Part shown: piece by piece, positions 32,361 to 33,205 of the stretch
Position numbering within the stretch: position 1 is the stretch's first letter
Layout of the letters: the number at the start of each line of letters is the position of its first letter
Source: Bacteroidota bacterium
GTDB lineage: Bacteria > Bacteroidota > Bacteroidia > Bacteroidales > JADFUO01
NCBI GenBank assembly: GCA_030622635.1
Contig: JAUXFX010000013.1
Coordinates: forward strand, 1 to 33,205
DNA: 33,205 nucleotides
Reading direction: 5' to 3'
Position numbers and translations under genes: made by a program
Notes under the pieces: generated by a model
Seen by the model: only the letters and a program-made list of their open reading frames with translations
Told to the model about the DNA's origin: nothing
Database searches by the model: none

Positions 32361-32981
32361 TTTATTATTTTCAAACAATTCAATTATTTCTTCTCCCGGT
32401 TTCAGATAATAAGTTTTGATTCCCAACTCTTGGGCAGGAGGTATATTTTGAAAAGAATCATCAATAAATAAAGTTTCTTCAGGTTTTAAATCATGTTTTT
32501 TTAAAACAAAGTTGTAAAACTCCAAATCCGGTTTTCGCATCCCGATTTGAAATGAAAAATATGCTTTTTCAAAAATATCGTTAAATGAGTTATATCCGTA
32601 TTTTTCCTGAAAATCTTTAAGATAAACCTCATAATGAATTATATTGGAATTGCTTAATAAAAATGTTCTGTAATTGGGTTTAATATCTTCCAGCAGCTTA
32701 ACTCTTTCTTCCGGAATATTTAGTATAATTGAATTCCATGTATTTTCAATTATTGAATCGGGAATATTTTTATTTAATATTTTACGTATTTTATCACGAA
32801 AAACAGATGGTGAAATCACGTTGGTTTCAAGGGCTTCAAATAAATGATTTTGTATAGCATGTGAAAACATTTTTTCAAAATCCTTTATTCCAAGCTCTTT
32901 GAATTTCCTTTCTACTTTATGATGGTCAATATTACAAATTACGCCGCCAAAGTCGAAAATAATGTTTTTAATTTCTTGCAT
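32340..32981 (-). CDS. HAD-IA family phosphatase (YihX-like)
   Basis: A 213-residue haloacid-dehalogenase-like hydrolase. Motif I is IIFDFGGVICNID with nucleophile Asp10; the usual second Asp is replaced by Gly, as in the YihX/epoxide-hydrolase-like branch. Motif II is LLSNSN, motif III is RKPDLEFY with the catalytic Lys, and motif IV is LFIDDSFQNI. YihX is an alpha-glucose-1-phosphatase, but substrate ranges in this branch are broad. It is convergent with dusB and overlaps it by 21 nt. Confidence 0.9.
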   Translation of the reverse strand: MQEIKNIIFDFGGVICNIDHHKVERKFKELGIKDFEKMFSHAIQNHLFEALETNVISPSVFRDKIRKILNKNIPDSIIENTWNSIILNIPEERVKLLEDIKPNYRTFLLSNSNIIHYEVYLKDFQEKYGYNSFNDIFEKAYFSFQIGMRKPDLEFYNFVLKKHDLKPEETLFIDDSFQNIPPAQELGIKTYYLKPGEEIIELFENNKLTIYPF

Positions 32982-33036
32982 TCCTATGTTGATTAAAAAA
33001 TATTTTAAATAATTTTAAATATTTGTCAAAATTATG

Positions 33037-33044
33037 TAATTTTG
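33037..33044 (+). promoter_or_regulatory. Putative -7 box for tRNA-Met/Ile2
   Basis: TAATTTTGC matches TAnnTTTG 43 nt before the tRNA; a TTTT about 20 nt upstream could serve as -33. Confidence 0.4.
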
Positions 33045-33086
33045 CATTCCCATTTTAATGGCAATAAAAATTTTTTAATTTTTATT

Positions 33087-33160
33087 GGGCCTATAGCTCA
33101 GCTGGTTAGAGTAGTTGACTCATAATCAATTGGTCCCTGGTTCGAATCCAGGTGGGCCCA
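33087..33160 (+). tRNA. tRNA-Met(CAT), elongator (or tRNA-Ile2)
   Basis: A 74-nt cloverleaf: acceptor GGGCCTA with TGGGCCC, D-arm AGCTCAGCTGGTTAGAGT, anticodon arm GTTGA, loop CTCATAA, TCAAT, and T-arm CCTGGTTCGAATCCAGG. The anticodon is CAT. The paired first base and the A/T-rich anticodon stem exclude the initiator. Whether C34 is changed to lysidine (Ile2) cannot be told by eye. CCA is not encoded. Confidence 0.93.
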
Positions 33161-33168
33161 CAAAACTA

Positions 33169-33193
33169 AAAAAGCCGGTTTATCCGGCTTTTT
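33169..33193 (+). terminator. Rho-independent terminator after tRNA-Met/Ile2
   Basis: AAAAAGCCGG (33169-33178), loop TTTAT, CCGGCTTTTT (33184-33193): a 10-bp perfect stem with a G+C core and a T-run, 8 nt past the tRNA. It is symmetric enough to work in both directions. Confidence 0.85.
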
Positions 33194-33205
33194 ATATATG
33201 TATTA

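Overview
This 33.2-kb window is AT-rich bacterial chromosome, almost certainly from a member of the Bacteroidota (Bacteroidales-like). The evidence is a protein with a type IX secretion (T9SS) C-terminal sorting domain, an ExbB-ExbD-ExbD cluster with an extra membrane protein, a PorT-type outer-membrane barrel, a PD40/beta-barrel surface protein, start codons mostly lacking Shine-Dalgarno sequences, and repeated matches to the Bacteroidota promoter (TTTG, 19-21 nt, TAnnTTTG). Three tRNA genes are present: Arg-TCG, Ser-GGA and a CAT-anticodon Met/Ile2. There is no rRNA, CRISPR array, prophage or intact IS.

Layout. 1-1.8 kb: biotin carboxylase with the start of its biotin-carrier subunit (acyl-CoA carboxylase operon, cut by the window edge). 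2.2-3.3 kb: class II fructose-bisphosphate aldolase. 3.3-5.5 kb: an operon of two tandem-domain universal stress proteins flanking a SPOR-domain protein. 5.6-7.6 kb: ruvB and queG. 7.6-13.0 kb: the most accessory-looking stretch, all on the minus strand: a MarR regulator, an ornithine/alanine-racemase-like PLP enzyme with a good promoter, a GIY-YIG protein, a SAM methyltransferase, a frameshifted Na+/solute symporter, a GNAT acetyltransferase and a decayed M20 amidohydrolase. 13.2-18.1 kb: outer-membrane barrel, polyprenyl diphosphate synthase, a small protein made of 25-residue repeats, and B12-dependent ribonucleotide reductase. 18.3-22.6 kb: a 1098-residue PD40/outer-membrane protein and an MBL-fold hydrolase. 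22.8-23.4 kb: DUF433/DUF5615 toxin-antitoxin pair. 23.5-26.6 kb: DUF1080 lipoprotein, T9SS cargo protein, heptosyltransferase-like GT9. 26.8-33.2 kb: tatD, tRNA-Ser, ExbB/ExbD operon, CPBP protease, dusB, HAD phosphatase, tRNA-Met.

How the parts work together. Most genes are housekeeping. The 7.6-13.0 kb block reads as one regulated catabolic or amino-acid-modifying operon (regulator, racemase, methyltransferase, Na+ symporter, acetyltransferase, deacylase) that is either decaying or uses recoding: the symporter is split at an A AAA AAG slippery run whose -1 frame restores the whole protein, and the terminal M20 gene is reduced to a joined fragment. The substrate cannot be told from sequence.

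Two further themes are unusual. First, 7-bp-period arrays (units close to ARTTYMA) occur in two intergenic regions and also inside the T9SS sorting domain of a coding gene. Second, a 132-residue protein consists of four exact-length 25-residue repeats plus a partial fifth.
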